Source: JBKHJZ01 sp046537875 (GTDB taxonomy: Bacteria > Actinomycetota > Acidimicrobiia > Acidimicrobiales > VFJN01). From it: a DNA stretch of 49,350 nt. Both the position numbers and the translations under genes were made by a program. Below the pieces are notes generated by a model, which made no database searches, was not told the origin of the DNA, and saw only the letters and a list, made by a program, of their open reading frames with translations. The DNA is taken from assembly GCA_046537875.1 (NCBI GenBank), contig JBKHJZ010000005.1, forward strand, positions 1-49,350, in the 5' to 3' direction. Shown here in pieces: positions 24,522-33,144 of this stretch. Position 1 is the first letter of the stretch, and each line of letters opens with the position of its first letter.

Positions 24522-27293
24522 TCACGAGGTGGCGGGTGCAGCGCCGCCGGCCCCGGTTCCCTCGCCGGAGGTGCCTGCCTCTCCGCCGTTGGCCCCGGCC
24601 TCGCCGGCACGGACCACGCTGCCGGCGGCGCCGCTCTCGCCGACCACCGTCACCCGCTGTGCGCCGCTGTCGCTGTCGGCCTCGGCGTCGGGCGCCGTGC
24701 CCGCGACGTCGATCACGGTGGGGTCCTGCTCGAGCAGCGGCAGTTCCCCGGGCTGCCTCCGATCGAGCCACTCGCCGAACTGGTGCGCCATGAGCGGAGG
24801 GCACACGATGAAGCCCTGCGCCAGGTCGCAGCCGAGCGAGACGAGCAGGTCCCAGGTCTCGCGGGACTCCACGCCCTCCGCCACCGTGCGCAGCCCCAGG
24901 TCGCGCCCGAGCGAGAGCATCCAGCGGGCGATCGACCGGGCGTTGTCGTCGACCGCCATGCCGGCGACGAACGTCCGGTCGACCTTGATCTCCCCGATGG
25001 GCAGGCGCTGCAGGTGCGCCAGCGACGAGTAGCCGGTGCCGAAGTCGTCGCACGACAGGCAGACACCGAGCTCGGACAGCCCGGCGAGGACCTCCGCCGA
25101 CCGCTTCGTCTCGCTCATCACCATGCTCTCGGTGATCTCGAGGACCAGGGCCGCGGGCGGGATGTCGCTCTCCTCGACGAGCCTGGCGACGTCGTCGACC
25201 AGATGCAGGTCGAGGAGGTTGCGTGCCGACAGGTTCACGGCGACCGAGAGATCGAGCCCGAGGTCGCGCCAGGCCCGGCACTGGGCGAGCGAGCTGCGCA
25301 TCACCGCCATCGTCAGCGTGCGGATGTCGCCCGTGTGCTCGGCGACACCGATGAACTCCGACGGGCGGACCCGTCCGAGGCGGGGGTGGTTCCAGCGCAC
25401 CAGGGCCTCGGCGCCGCGCACCACCCCGGTGGCCATCTCCACCTTCGGCTGGAAGCAGACGTCGAGGTCACCGACCTCGAGGGCCTCGCGCAGATCGGCA
25501 CCGAGGGCGAGCCGCCGGGGCGTGGCGGGATCGTGCACCGGGTCGTAGATCTCCCATCCGGTGCGGTGGCGCCGGGCGGCGTCGGCGGCGATGTGCGCGC
25601 GCTGGACGAGCGACGGCACGTCGATCGCGTGCTCGGGGTAGACGGCCACTCCCACGTTGAGACCCAGGGCCAGCAGCACGCCCTCGGTCTGGAACGGCGG
25701 GTCGAACCCGGCCATCAGCAGGCGGGCCGCGCTCACGGCCTCGTCGATGTCGACGTCCCGGAGCAGGATCGCGAACTGCTCACCTCCCAGCCGACACACG
25801 ACCGAGCCCTCGGGGACCAGCCGCTGGACCCGGGCGCACGCCTGCCGCAGCAGCTCGTCGGCGCTCCGGTGCCCGAACGCGTCGATCACCTGGCTGAACG
25901 AGTCGAGATCGACGACGAGCAACCCCAGGCGGCCGCGTGCCGCGTAGCTCTCCTCGATCGCCTCCTCGAGCAGCTCGATCAGCTGGACCCGGTTGGGCAG
26001 GCCCGTCAACTGGTCGTGGAGCGCCTGGTGGGCGCGCTGTGCCGCCTCGCGCTCGAGGCGGGTGAACAGAACGCCGTTCTCGATGGCGATCGACGCGTGG
26101 TGTGCCAGTGCGCCGAGGTGGCGCGCGTGGGCGTCGCCGAACCCGGTGGTGACCCGACGGCGGGCCTGGCTGACCACGAGCACGCCGGTCACCCGGCCGT
26201 CGGCGTTGGTGATCGGCGCGGCGAGCGCGCTGGCCGAGCGCAGGTCGTCGGCGAGCCAGCGGGGGCCCTGGTCACTGCGCACGCGGCGGGGCACCATCCG
26301 GGGCACGAGGGCACGGAGATCGCGCAGGTACTCCTCGAGCGGTATCTCGGTGGTGGTGATGCCGCGGGACGACAGCACCCGCTGGCTGGCGTGGTCTCCC
26401 TCGGAGAGCGGCGCCAGCAGCAGCACGGCCTGGTCGGCCCGGAGCAGCGACCGTGCACCGTGGAGGACCGAGGCGCCGACCTCGGCCAGGTCCACCGAGC
26501 GGACCACACCCTGCGCGAACTCGTGCAGCGCTTCCAGCCGGCGGTGGCGCTCCGAGACACCCGTGTAGAGCCGGTTCGACAGCAGCGACGACACGACGAT
26601 GGCGCTGAGGAGCAGGCCGACGTGCGGGTGGTCCCACAGCGCCACGGTGAGACCGCTGCCGATGGCCGCGTTCAGGACCGCTGAACCCGTGCCCGACAGG
26701 GCCGTCCCCCCCACCGCCCGCCAGCCCGGCCACCCTGCCAGCGCACCCACCACGAGCGCATAGGCGGCCTGGGCGACCGACCACGAGGTGAACAGGCCTG
26801 CGAGGAGGGCGAAGGTGGTCTGCACCCCCACGCCGTGGGCGTTGCCCAGCACCAGGTCGAAGGCGAGCACCGCCGCCGAGGTCTTGACCGCCACGACCGA
26901 GAGCTCGTAGAGCGACTCGCTCGGCCGGCGGTGCCGCGTCAGAATCAGCACCAGCGCCACGCCGCCCATGCGGGCGACGGTGAGCGTGAGCGGATCGGTG
27001 TAGAGCAGCCCCACGGCGAGGGGCACGAACGACAGCGTGTGCCCCCATGCCGCCGCCTGCTGGCGCTCGACCCAGATCGCGTAGGCCTGGCACGCCGCGA
27101 AGGCCACGGCGAGCCACCAGGCCGAGACCTCCATCGGCAGGTCGTCCGGCCGGTCGCGCCCGGCCAGCACCACGACGTGGATGACCGCCGTGAGGATGGC
27201 GGCCCCGCCCGTCAGCGCGCTCAGTTTGGTGAAGATGCGCCGCGACCGGAGCGGTCTGGACACCGAACGCTGTCGCGGCCGATCGGCCGGCAC
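24522..27293 (-). CDS. membrane GAF-GGDEF-EAL protein (cyclic-di-GMP phosphodiesterase candidate)
   Basis: 923 residues. An N-terminal membrane domain with seven or eight helices (about 23-250) is followed by a GAF-like domain (about 260-425), a GGDEF domain (about 435-600), an EAL domain (about 610-855) and a disordered Gly/Ala/Glu tail. The cyclase motif is GGEQF (503-507), with the usual Glu replaced by Gln, so synthesis is doubtful. The EAL domain keeps E629-A-L, DDFGTGYSS (D749, D750), KVDRTF and AEGVES, so it should hydrolyse cyclic di-GMP. The degenerate GGDEF may bind GTP as a regulator. The start is GTG with GGGGGAG nearby. Confidence 0.92.
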   Translation of the reverse strand: MPADRPRQRSVSRPLRSRRIFTKLSALTGGAAILTAVIHVVVLAGRDRPDDLPMEVSAWWLAVAFAACQAYAIWVERQQAAAWGHTLSFVPLAVGLLYTDPLTLTVARMGGVALVLILTRHRRPSESLYELSVVAVKTSAAVLAFDLVLGNAHGVGVQTTFALLAGLFTSWSVAQAAYALVVGALAGWPGWRAVGGTALSGTGSAVLNAAIGSGLTVALWDHPHVGLLLSAIVVSSLLSNRLYTGVSERHRRLEALHEFAQGVVRSVDLAEVGASVLHGARSLLRADQAVLLLAPLSEGDHASQRVLSSRGITTTEIPLEEYLRDLRALVPRMVPRRVRSDQGPRWLADDLRSASALAAPITNADGRVTGVLVVSQARRRVTTGFGDAHARHLGALAHHASIAIENGVLFTRLEREAAQRAHQALHDQLTGLPNRVQLIELLEEAIEESYAARGRLGLLVVDLDSFSQVIDAFGHRSADELLRQACARVQRLVPEGSVVCRLGGEQFAILLRDVDIDEAVSAARLLMAGFDPPFQTEGVLLALGLNVGVAVYPEHAIDVPSLVQRAHIAADAARRHRTGWEIYDPVHDPATPRRLALGADLREALEVGDLDVCFQPKVEMATGVVRGAEALVRWNHPRLGRVRPSEFIGVAEHTGDIRTLTMAVMRSSLAQCRAWRDLGLDLSVAVNLSARNLLDLHLVDDVARLVEESDIPPAALVLEITESMVMSETKRSAEVLAGLSELGVCLSCDDFGTGYSSLAHLQRLPIGEIKVDRTFVAGMAVDDNARSIARWMLSLGRDLGLRTVAEGVESRETWDLLVSLGCDLAQGFIVCPPLMAHQFGEWLDRRQPGELPLLEQDPTVIDVAGTAPDAEADSDSGAQRVTVVGESGAAGSVVRAGEAGANGGEAGTSGEGTGAGGAAPATS

Positions 27294-27372
27294 GGACGTC
27301 TCCCCCTCTGTCCCCGGGAAGCCCCCGGGGAACGGTGCACCACGGCGGCGCAGGAGGTCAAGGGTTCCGGCG

Positions 27373-27418
27373 TTCTGGCAGCGCTCGCTTCGGCCATCCG
27401 CACACCCCGCTGCCAGAA
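27373..27418. terminator. long inverted repeat between etfA and the GGDEF-EAL gene
   Basis: TTCTGGCAGCG (27373-27383) and CGCTGCCAGAA (27408-27418) are perfect 11-base inverted arms around a 24-base loop, 35 bases past the etfA stop. There is no T tract. It may be a terminator or attenuator for the etfBA transcript, or a regulator-binding site for the downstream GGDEF-EAL gene. Confidence 0.5.
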
Positions 27419-27452
27419 GCGGACGTGGCGGTCGACCGGGCCGGCGTAGTGG

Positions 27453-28412
27453 TCAGCGGCCCTCGAGCGCCTCGATCAGCTTCGGCACGACCTTGTGGAC
27501 GTCACCCACGATGCCCAGATCCGCGACCGAGAAGATCGGCGCGTCCGGGTCCTTGTTGATGGCGATGATGTTCTTCGAGCCCTTCATCCCCACCAGGTGC
27601 TGCGTGGCGCCCGAGATGCCGGCCGCGACGTACACGGTCGGCTTGACGACCTTGCCGGTCTGGCCGACCTGGTAGCTGTACGGCACCCAGCCGGCATCGA
27701 CGATCGCCCGGGATGCGCCCGGGGCACCCTTCAGCGCCTTGGCCAGCTGCTCGATCATCTCGTACTTCGCCGCCTCGCCCAGCCCCCGGCCACCGGACAC
27801 CACGATGTCGGCCTCGTCGAGCTTGGGGCCCGTGGCCTCCTCGACGTGCCGGTGCTCCACCGTGGCCGCGGGCACCTCCGGCACCTCGATGGTGACCACC
27901 TCGGCGGGCCCGCCGCCGGACTCCTCGGCCGCGAACGACTTCGGCCGCATCAGCGCGATGTGAGGGGCGGGCGCGGTGAACCGGGTGCGCACCAGCTTCG
28001 TGCCGCCGAACACCGGCTCGGTCACCACCACCGTGTCGCCGTCCAGCTCGATGTCGGTGTTGTTGGTGATGACGGGCCTGTCGACGGCCACCGACAGGCG
28101 GGCCGCCACGTCGCGCCCGTCGTAGGTGGTTCCCAGCATGACGAGGTCCGGCTCGTTCCCGTCGGTCACCTGCTTGGCCAGGGCGGCGGCCAGCGGGGCG
28201 CCCGGCAGCTTGCCGCCGAGGTCGCCGGTGGTCAGCACCCGGCTCGCGCCGTATGCACCGAGCGCGGGGGCGATGGCGTCGGCATCGGCACCGCTGTGGA
28301 CGGCTTCGACGGTGTCGCCCAGCTCGCGGGCCTTGGTGAGCGTCTCGAGCGTGATCGGCGCAACCGTGCCGTCGGCCGCCTCGGCGTGGACCCAGATGCG
28401 GTTGAGAGCCAT
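27453..28412 (-). CDS. etfA: electron transfer flavoprotein alpha subunit
   Basis: 319 residues. ETF carries electrons from acyl-CoA and other dehydrogenases to the respiratory chain. The C-terminal FAD domain is clear: VSGGRGLG near 205, SYQVGQTGKVVKP near 248-260 and VAAGISGATQH with NKDPDAPIF near 265-300. It lies 39 bases after etfB on the same strand, with AGGAGA upstream of the ATG. Together they form the usual two-subunit ETF; no ETF-quinone oxidoreductase is in the window. Confidence 0.96.
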   Translation of the reverse strand: MALNRIWVHAEAADGTVAPITLETLTKARELGDTVEAVHSGADADAIAPALGAYGASRVLTTGDLGGKLPGAPLAAALAKQVTDGNEPDLVMLGTTYDGRDVAARLSVAVDRPVITNNTDIELDGDTVVVTEPVFGGTKLVRTRFTAPAPHIALMRPKSFAAEESGGGPAEVVTIEVPEVPAATVEHRHVEEATGPKLDEADIVVSGGRGLGEAAKYEMIEQLAKALKGAPGASRAIVDAGWVPYSYQVGQTGKVVKPTVYVAAGISGATQHLVGMKGSKNIIAINKDPDAPIFSVADLGIVGDVHKVVPKLIEALEGR

Positions 28413-28451
28413 GGTCGGTCGTCGTCTCCTGTTCTCGTTCGCCCCGGGCGC

Positions 28452-29228
28452 TCAGATGACCTTGAGGCCCTCGAGGTACTCGACGATGCGCGTGTGGGCC
28501 TCGCCGTCGTCCTCGATGATCTCGCCGGCCTCGCGGGCCGGAGCGTCGTCGACGGCCACGATCTCCTGGCCGGCACCCGCGGCGCCCACGGTGGCGGCGT
28601 CGATGCCGAGATCGCCCAGCGTGAGCTGGTCGACGGGCTTGGACTTCGCCGCCATGATGCCCTTGAAGCTCGGGTAGCGGGGCTCCACCACGCCGGCGGT
28701 CACCGACACGACCGCGGGCAGAGGCGACACCACCTCGTCGTAGCCGAGCTCGGTCTGGCGCTGCACCTTCACGCCCCCGTCGGCGACCTCGATGTGCTTG
28801 GCGAAGGTCACCGACGGCAGCCCGAGGAGCGCGGCCACCTGCTCGGGCACCGTCCCGGTGTAGCCGTCGCTCGACTCGGTGGCGGCGAGCACCAGGTCGG
28901 GCTCGGCCCGCTTGATCGCGGCGGCCAGCACCTTGGCGGTGTCGAGCGCACCGGCACCGGAGAGGGCCTCGTCCGAGATCAGGATCGCCTTGGCTGCGCC
29001 CATGGCGAGGGCCGTGCGCAGGCCGGAGGTCTCGTTGCCGGGGACCATGGAGACGAGGGTGACCTCGCCCTCACCGGCGGCGTCGACGAGCTGCAGTCCC
29101 ATCTCGACGCCGTAGCTGTCGGATTCGTCCAGGATCAGCTTGCCGCTGCGATCGAGCGTGTTGTCGGTCTCGAGCTTTCCCGGCTCCGCCGGATCCGGGA
29201 TCTGCTTCACGCACACGACCACGTTCAT
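28452..29228 (-). CDS. etfB: electron transfer flavoprotein beta subunit
   Basis: 258 residues beginning MNVVVCVKQIPDP, the typical ETF beta start, with the AMP-binding loop LVLAATESSDGYTG near residue 125 and the ETF beta signature segment VEPRYPSFKGIMAAKSKP near 190. It binds AMP and contacts partner dehydrogenases. It is the first gene of the etfBA pair. A longer reading starts at 29339 but adds residues without family similarity. Confidence 0.96.
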   Translation of the reverse strand: MNVVVCVKQIPDPAEPGKLETDNTLDRSGKLILDESDSYGVEMGLQLVDAAGEGEVTLVSMVPGNETSGLRTALAMGAAKAILISDEALSGAGALDTAKVLAAAIKRAEPDLVLAATESSDGYTGTVPEQVAALLGLPSVTFAKHIEVADGGVKVQRQTELGYDEVVSPLPAVVSVTAGVVEPRYPSFKGIMAAKSKPVDQLTLGDLGIDAATVGAAGAGQEIVAVDDAPAREAGEIIEDDGEAHTRIVEYLEGLKVI

Positions 29229-29383
29229 GGGCGCCCATGCTGCCCGGCAATTCGCGAGGGGTCCAAATCGCGGAGGGCGCGAGTGACCGCGCGGTAACTT
29301 CCATCCGCCCGCCTCGCAGCACCCGCCGGTGGGCCGCACCCACGGCGGGGCCGGCCCACCGGTGGGGTATGGTCGCCGCCGCC

Positions 29384-30301
29384 GTGAAGCTCCTCCTCCT
29401 GGTCAACTCGTCGGCGTCGTCGGTGACGCCACGCGGCCGGGTCGTGATCGGCAAGGCCCTCTCGGCCGACCACGACGTGACGGTGGCCGAGACCAGCCGG
29501 CGCGGGCACGCCACCCGGCTCGCGCAGGGGGCGGCCGCCGGCGATGTCGACGCCGTGGTGGCGCTCGGCGGCGACGGCACCCTCAACGAGGCCGCCAACG
29601 GCCTGGCCGGCACCCGCTGCGCCCTCGCGCCGCTGCCGGGCGGGTCGACCAACGTGTTCGCCCGCACGATCGGCCTGCCCAACGACCCGGTCGAGGCCAC
29701 GGGTGTGCTGCTCGACGCGCTGACCCGCCGCTCGATCCGGCGGGTGGGGCTGGGGTCGGTCAACGCCCGGTACTTCCTGTTCCACGTCGGCGTGGGCTTC
29801 GATGCCGCCGTGGTCGAGCAGGTGGAGCGCCGCTCGGGGCTCAAGCGCTACGCCGGCCACCCCCTGTTCATCTTCGCGGCGTTCGACACCTGGGTGCGCC
29901 ACTACGACCGCAGCCGCCCCCGGTTCGCCGTGCACCACGCCGACGGCACGGTCGTCGACGACGCCTACCTGACGATCGTGCTCAACACGAACCCGTACAC
30001 GTACCTCGGGAACCGCCCGCTCGAGCTGGCGCCCGAGGCGACACTCGACCGCGGTCTGGCGGCGATCACCCTGCGGACGATGGCCTTCGGGCGCACGCTG
30101 CGCATCGTCGGCTCGGCCCTCGGGAGCGGACGGGCACTCCGGCGCAGCCGGTGGGTGGACCACCGCACCGACCTCCCCGAGCTGACCGTGCGGGCTTACG
30201 GACCGGTCCCCTACCAGGTGGACGGCGACCACCTCGGCGACGCCGAGGTGCTGCACTTCCGCCACGAGCCCGAGGTCCTCGACCTGGTCGTCCCGGCCTA
30301 G
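29384..30301 (+). CDS. diacylglycerol kinase / sphingosine kinase-like lipid kinase
   Basis: 305 residues. The DAGK catalytic domain spans about residues 1-130, with the nucleotide motif LGGDGTLNEAANG (GGDGT at 62-66) and PLPGGSTNVFAR, and the C-terminal YegS-like domain follows. It phosphorylates a lipid such as diacylglycerol. The GTG at 29384 begins VKLLLLVNSSAS, which aligns with family N-termini, and TATGGT lies ten bases upstream; an ATG five codons earlier (29369) is the alternative. It is divergent from etfB and converges with the glycerophosphodiesterase gene, another lipid enzyme. Confidence 0.92.
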   Translation: MKLLLLVNSSASSVTPRGRVVIGKALSADHDVTVAETSRRGHATRLAQGAAAGDVDAVVALGGDGTLNEAANGLAGTRCALAPLPGGSTNVFARTIGLPNDPVEATGVLLDALTRRSIRRVGLGSVNARYFLFHVGVGFDAAVVEQVERRSGLKRYAGHPLFIFAAFDTWVRHYDRSRPRFAVHHADGTVVDDAYLTIVLNTNPYTYLGNRPLELAPEATLDRGLAAITLRTMAFGRTLRIVGSALGSGRALRRSRWVDHRTDLPELTVRAYGPVPYQVDGDHLGDAEVLHFRHEPEVLDLVVPA

Positions 30302-30316
30302 CACCGGGCCCGCCGG

Positions 30317-31033
30317 CTAGTGCCCCGCAGGATGCCGGCCCAGGGCGGCCAGCGCCACGTCGGGGGTGTTGGTCACGATGCCGTCGACGCCCGCCTCGGC
30401 CAGCAGGCGGATCCGCTCGGGGTGGTCGCAGGTCCACGTGTTCACGGCCAGGCCGGCGTCGTGGGCGCGCTCGACGACCGCCGGGGTGACGGCGCTGTGG
30501 TGCGGGTGGATCGCGCTGTGCCCGTGCCCGGCAGCCTCGGCGACGGTGGCGGCCCCCTCGTCGTCACCCACGCCGATCACCAGCCAACCGGTCGCGAGCC
30601 CGGGCGCGAGCTCGCGCACCAGGTCGAGGGTCGGCCGGTCGAAGCACGAGACGAGGAAGCTCTCCCGCTCGGCGACCGGCCGGGCCATCAGCGCCTCGGC
30701 CACCGCGGACGCGAACGCCCCGGTGGCGTCGTGGTCGACGTCCCCGGGCCAGTTCTTGATCTCGACGTTCACCAGTTCGAGGCCGCGACAGGCGTCGAGC
30801 GCGACGTCGAGCACCGCCACGTCGGGTGGGAGCTCCCGGCGGCCGTCGAGGGCCAGGAGAGCTCGGCCGTCGGGCAGGTGGGGATCGTGGCAGACCGCCA
30901 GCGTGCCGTCGCCGGTGCGGCGGACGTCGAGCTCGACACCGTCGGCCCCCAGCGCGATCGCCGTGGTGAAGGCGACCACCGTGTTCTCCGGGGCGGCGGC
31001 GGATGCCCCCCGGTGCGCGATCACCAGCGGCAC
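30317..31033 (-). CDS. glycerophosphodiester phosphodiesterase
   Basis: About 238 residues of the GDPD TIM-barrel family, which cleaves glycerophosphodiesters to glycerol-3-phosphate and an alcohol. The catalytic residues are visible: H7-R8 in IAHRGAS, E16-N17 in PENT, E34 and D36 in VELDV and H49 in CHDP. NVEIKNW and VNTWTCDH later are also typical. There is no signal peptide, so it acts inside the cell. I chose the GTG at 31033 at the start of the barrel; an in-frame GTG at 31075 would add an AT-rich, Lys/Phe-rich extension. Confidence 0.92.
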   Translation of the reverse strand: MPLVIAHRGASAAAPENTVVAFTTAIALGADGVELDVRRTGDGTLAVCHDPHLPDGRALLALDGRRELPPDVAVLDVALDACRGLELVNVEIKNWPGDVDHDATGAFASAVAEALMARPVAERESFLVSCFDRPTLDLVRELAPGLATGWLVIGVGDDEGAATVAEAAGHGHSAIHPHHSAVTPAVVERAHDAGLAVNTWTCDHPERIRLLAEAGVDGIVTNTPDVALAALGRHPAGH

Positions 31034-31187
31034 GAAGTTCTTCTTTCGTTCAGCAAAAAATTCCTTGCCGTTCACGAGCGACCCCCAGTATCGTTGCCGC
31101 GTCGCAGCCACACGCGAACCGTTGCCGTACGCGGTGGCATGTGAAACTCGTCACAATTCCCGGACCCGAAACCGCCGTGGAGGTCCC
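31034..31187. promoter_or_regulatory. divergent control region of the glycerophosphodiesterase and whiB1
   Basis: This 154-base gap includes the most AT-rich patch noted in the window (31039-31065). On the plus strand TTGCCG (31065-31070) and TATCGT (31089-31094), 18 bases apart, form a fair vegetative-type promoter toward whiB1, giving a leader of about 85 bases that contains the CRP-type palindrome. Confidence 0.4.
31140..31155. promoter_or_regulatory. CRP/FNR-type operator upstream of whiB1
   Basis: TGTGA (31140-31144), six bases AACTCG, then TCACA (31151-31155) match the CRP consensus half-sites perfectly. The site lies 33 bases before the GTG of whiB1. In M. tuberculosis whiB1 is known to be bound by the CRP protein Rv3676, so the site is likely functional. 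Its position downstream of the candidate promoter at 31065-31094 would favour repression; no crp gene is in the window. Confidence 0.75.
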
Positions 31188-31487
31188 GTGGCCCTGACGC
31201 AGAGCCGCAGTCTGTCCCTGTCCGTCGAGCGCGATGACTGGCGCGAGCACAGCGCCTGCCGCGACACCGATCCCGATCTCTTCTTCCCCGTCGGCACCAC
31301 CGGCCCGGCGATCGAGCAGATCGAGAACGCCAAGGCCGTGTGCCGCACGTGCGACGTACAGCGGCAGTGCCTCGAGTATGCGCTGGTCACGAACCAGGAC
31401 AGCGGCATCTGGGGCGGCACCTCCGAAGAGGAGCGACGTGCCCTCCGGCGCCAGTGGGTGGCCCGCCGCCGCCGGGCGAGCGCCTGA
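31188..31487 (+). CDS. whiB1: WhiB1-like Fe-S transcriptional regulator
   Basis: 99 residues. The four cluster cysteines C24, C52, C55 and C61 (C-X27-C-X2-C-X5-C) bind a [4Fe-4S] cluster sensitive to nitric oxide and oxygen. DPDLFFPVGTTGPA matches WhiB1 more than other WhiB classes, and GIWGG (73-77) with a following basic tail RRQWVARRRR is the sigma-contact and DNA-binding part. The GTG follows GGAGGT by only three bases. It converges with the pdtaS gene, the same neighbour as in mycobacteria (Rv3219/Rv3220c). In mycobacteria WhiB1 is essential and binds the main sigma factor SigA. Confidence 0.92.
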   Translation: MALTQSRSLSLSVERDDWREHSACRDTDPDLFFPVGTTGPAIEQIENAKAVCRTCDVQRQCLEYALVTNQDSGIWGGTSEEERRALRRQWVARRRRASA

Positions 31488-31545
31488 GCGCACCGCGCAC
31501 AACCGCACCGGGCGGCGCCGCAGCCCGCCACCGAACCCCCGCACC

Positions 31546-31569
31546 ACGGCCCCGGTCACCCGGGGCCGT
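31546..31569. terminator. stem-loop between convergent whiB1 and pdtaS
   Basis: ACGGCCCCGG (31546-31555), loop TCAC and CCGGGGCCGT (31560-31569) make a perfect ten-base-pair stem. It overlaps the last codons of pdtaS and lies about 60 bases after whiB1. There is no T tract, as is usual in high-GC actinobacteria. It probably stops or separates both transcripts. Confidence 0.6.
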
Positions 31570-33064
31570 CGTCGTGGCCTGTCCGGACCGGCACGACGAG
31601 CGACACCTCGGTTCCCGGACGATCCCCCTGGCCCCCACCCGGCGCCACTGCGATCTCTCCCCCCAGCTCGCTCGTCACCAACGCCCGCACGATCGACAGC
31701 CCGAGCCCCCTCGACGAGCCGAGCCGGAACCCCGGCGGCAGGCCCACCCCGTCGTCGGTGACCCGCATCCAGAGCCGGCGCCCCGCACGCTCGATCTCGA
31801 CCACCACCTGACCGGGCTCCTCCCTCAGGTCGAGGTGCCGCGGGTAGGCATGGTCCACCGCGTTCTGCAGCAGCTCGTTCAGCACCACGGCGAGCGCGGT
31901 CGCGATGCCCGCCGGCAGGACGCCCCCGTCACCCTTCACCTCGAAGCGGATGGGGTGCTCGGGTGAGATCATGCTGTCGGCCACCATCGCCACCACGGGC
32001 TTGGCGATGTCGACGAACGGCACGTCGTCGCCGGCCTCTCGCGACAGGATCTCGTGCACCAGCGCGATCGACCGGATGCGCCGGACAGACTCCTCGATCG
32101 CCAGCTTGGCCTCCTCCTGCTCGAGCCGGCGGCCCTGCAGGCGCAGCAACGACGAGATCGTCTGCAGGTTGTTCTTCACGCGGTGGTGGATCTCGCGGAT
32201 GGTCGCGTCCTTCGACAGCAGGAGGAGGTCGCGGCGGCGCACCTCGGAGATGTCGCGCAGCAGCACCACCGCACCGGTGACGGCCCCGTGATCGAGCAGC
32301 GGGATCCCTCGCATGAGCGCGGTGACGTCGAGTCCGCGGTGGATCTCCTCGGTGACCGGTGCGGCGATGGCGAACGCGGTCCGCACCACCGACTCCTCCA
32401 GCCCCAGGTCGGAGAAGCGCAGCCCCTCCGCGTTCGCGTGCACGCCCAGGCGGTGCAGCGTCGAGACGGCGTTCGGCGACGTGTACTCCACCCGGCCGGA
32501 GGCGTCGAGCACGATCACGCCGTCGCCGACGCGCGGCGCCTCCTCGCTCTCCGTGTCCTCGGCGTCGAACGGGAAGTCACCGTTGGCGATCATCCGGGCG
32601 AACCGGTTGAACACGTCCACGTAGGTGCGCTCGAGCTCGCCCGGCTGCCGGCCGAACGACGGGGTCGTCTCCCGGGTCAGCACCGCGATCACCTCCCCGT
32701 GGTGCCGCACCGGGATGCAGAGGACCCGCACGCGCTCCTTGAGCGGCGAGATCGTCGCCTCGCCCTCGATGATCTCGCCGAGCCGGTAGCACCGGGCCAC
32801 CAGGGGCCGGTCCTCCTCCTCGAGCACGGTCCCCACCCAGTCGGCCCGGTAGACGGTCTGGGCGGTGGTCGGCCGCACCTGCGCCAGCACGACGAACCGA
32901 CTCGGGTCCTTGGCGGGCGTGTCGCCGACCACCCCGAACAGCAGCAGGTCGGCGAAGCAGAAGTCGGCGAGCAGGCCCCAGCTCGCCGCCAGACGTTGCA
33001 GGTGGGCCACGGCGCCCGGCTCCAACCAGGTGAAGAAGCGGGCGAGCTCGGGCAGGCTGGCCAT
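31556..33064 (-). CDS. pdtaS: PdtaS-like sensor histidine kinase
   Basis: 502 residues, close to the mycobacterial PdtaS length. An N-terminal GAF domain (about 1-165) is followed by a PAS domain (about 178-275), a HisKA_2 dimerisation region with REIHHRVKNNLQ (phosphoacceptor H293 or H294) and an ATPase domain with NELLQNAVDHAY (396-407), DDGVGLP (437-443) and GLGLSIV (453-459). PdtaS is a soluble kinase that passes phosphate to the RNA-binding antiterminator PdtaR, with signals reported to include copper and nitric oxide. PdtaR is not in this window. A CACAAT box lies eight bases before the ATG. Confidence 0.92.
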   Translation of the reverse strand: MASLPELARFFTWLEPGAVAHLQRLAASWGLLADFCFADLLLFGVVGDTPAKDPSRFVVLAQVRPTTAQTVYRADWVGTVLEEEDRPLVARCYRLGEIIEGEATISPLKERVRVLCIPVRHHGEVIAVLTRETTPSFGRQPGELERTYVDVFNRFARMIANGDFPFDAEDTESEEAPRVGDGVIVLDASGRVEYTSPNAVSTLHRLGVHANAEGLRFSDLGLEESVVRTAFAIAAPVTEEIHRGLDVTALMRGIPLLDHGAVTGAVVLLRDISEVRRRDLLLLSKDATIREIHHRVKNNLQTISSLLRLQGRRLEQEEAKLAIEESVRRIRSIALVHEILSREAGDDVPFVDIAKPVVAMVADSMISPEHPIRFEVKGDGGVLPAGIATALAVVLNELLQNAVDHAYPRHLDLREEPGQVVVEIERAGRRLWMRVTDDGVGLPPGFRLGSSRGLGLSIVRALVTSELGGEIAVAPGGGQGDRPGTEVSLVVPVRTGHDDGPG

Positions 33065-33144
33065 CGCGAACGATTGTGGCCCCTCGGTACGGAGCCGATG
33101 TGTGCGGCTCGTCGCTCGTGCCTCGCGCACCGTTCCTCGCACGC

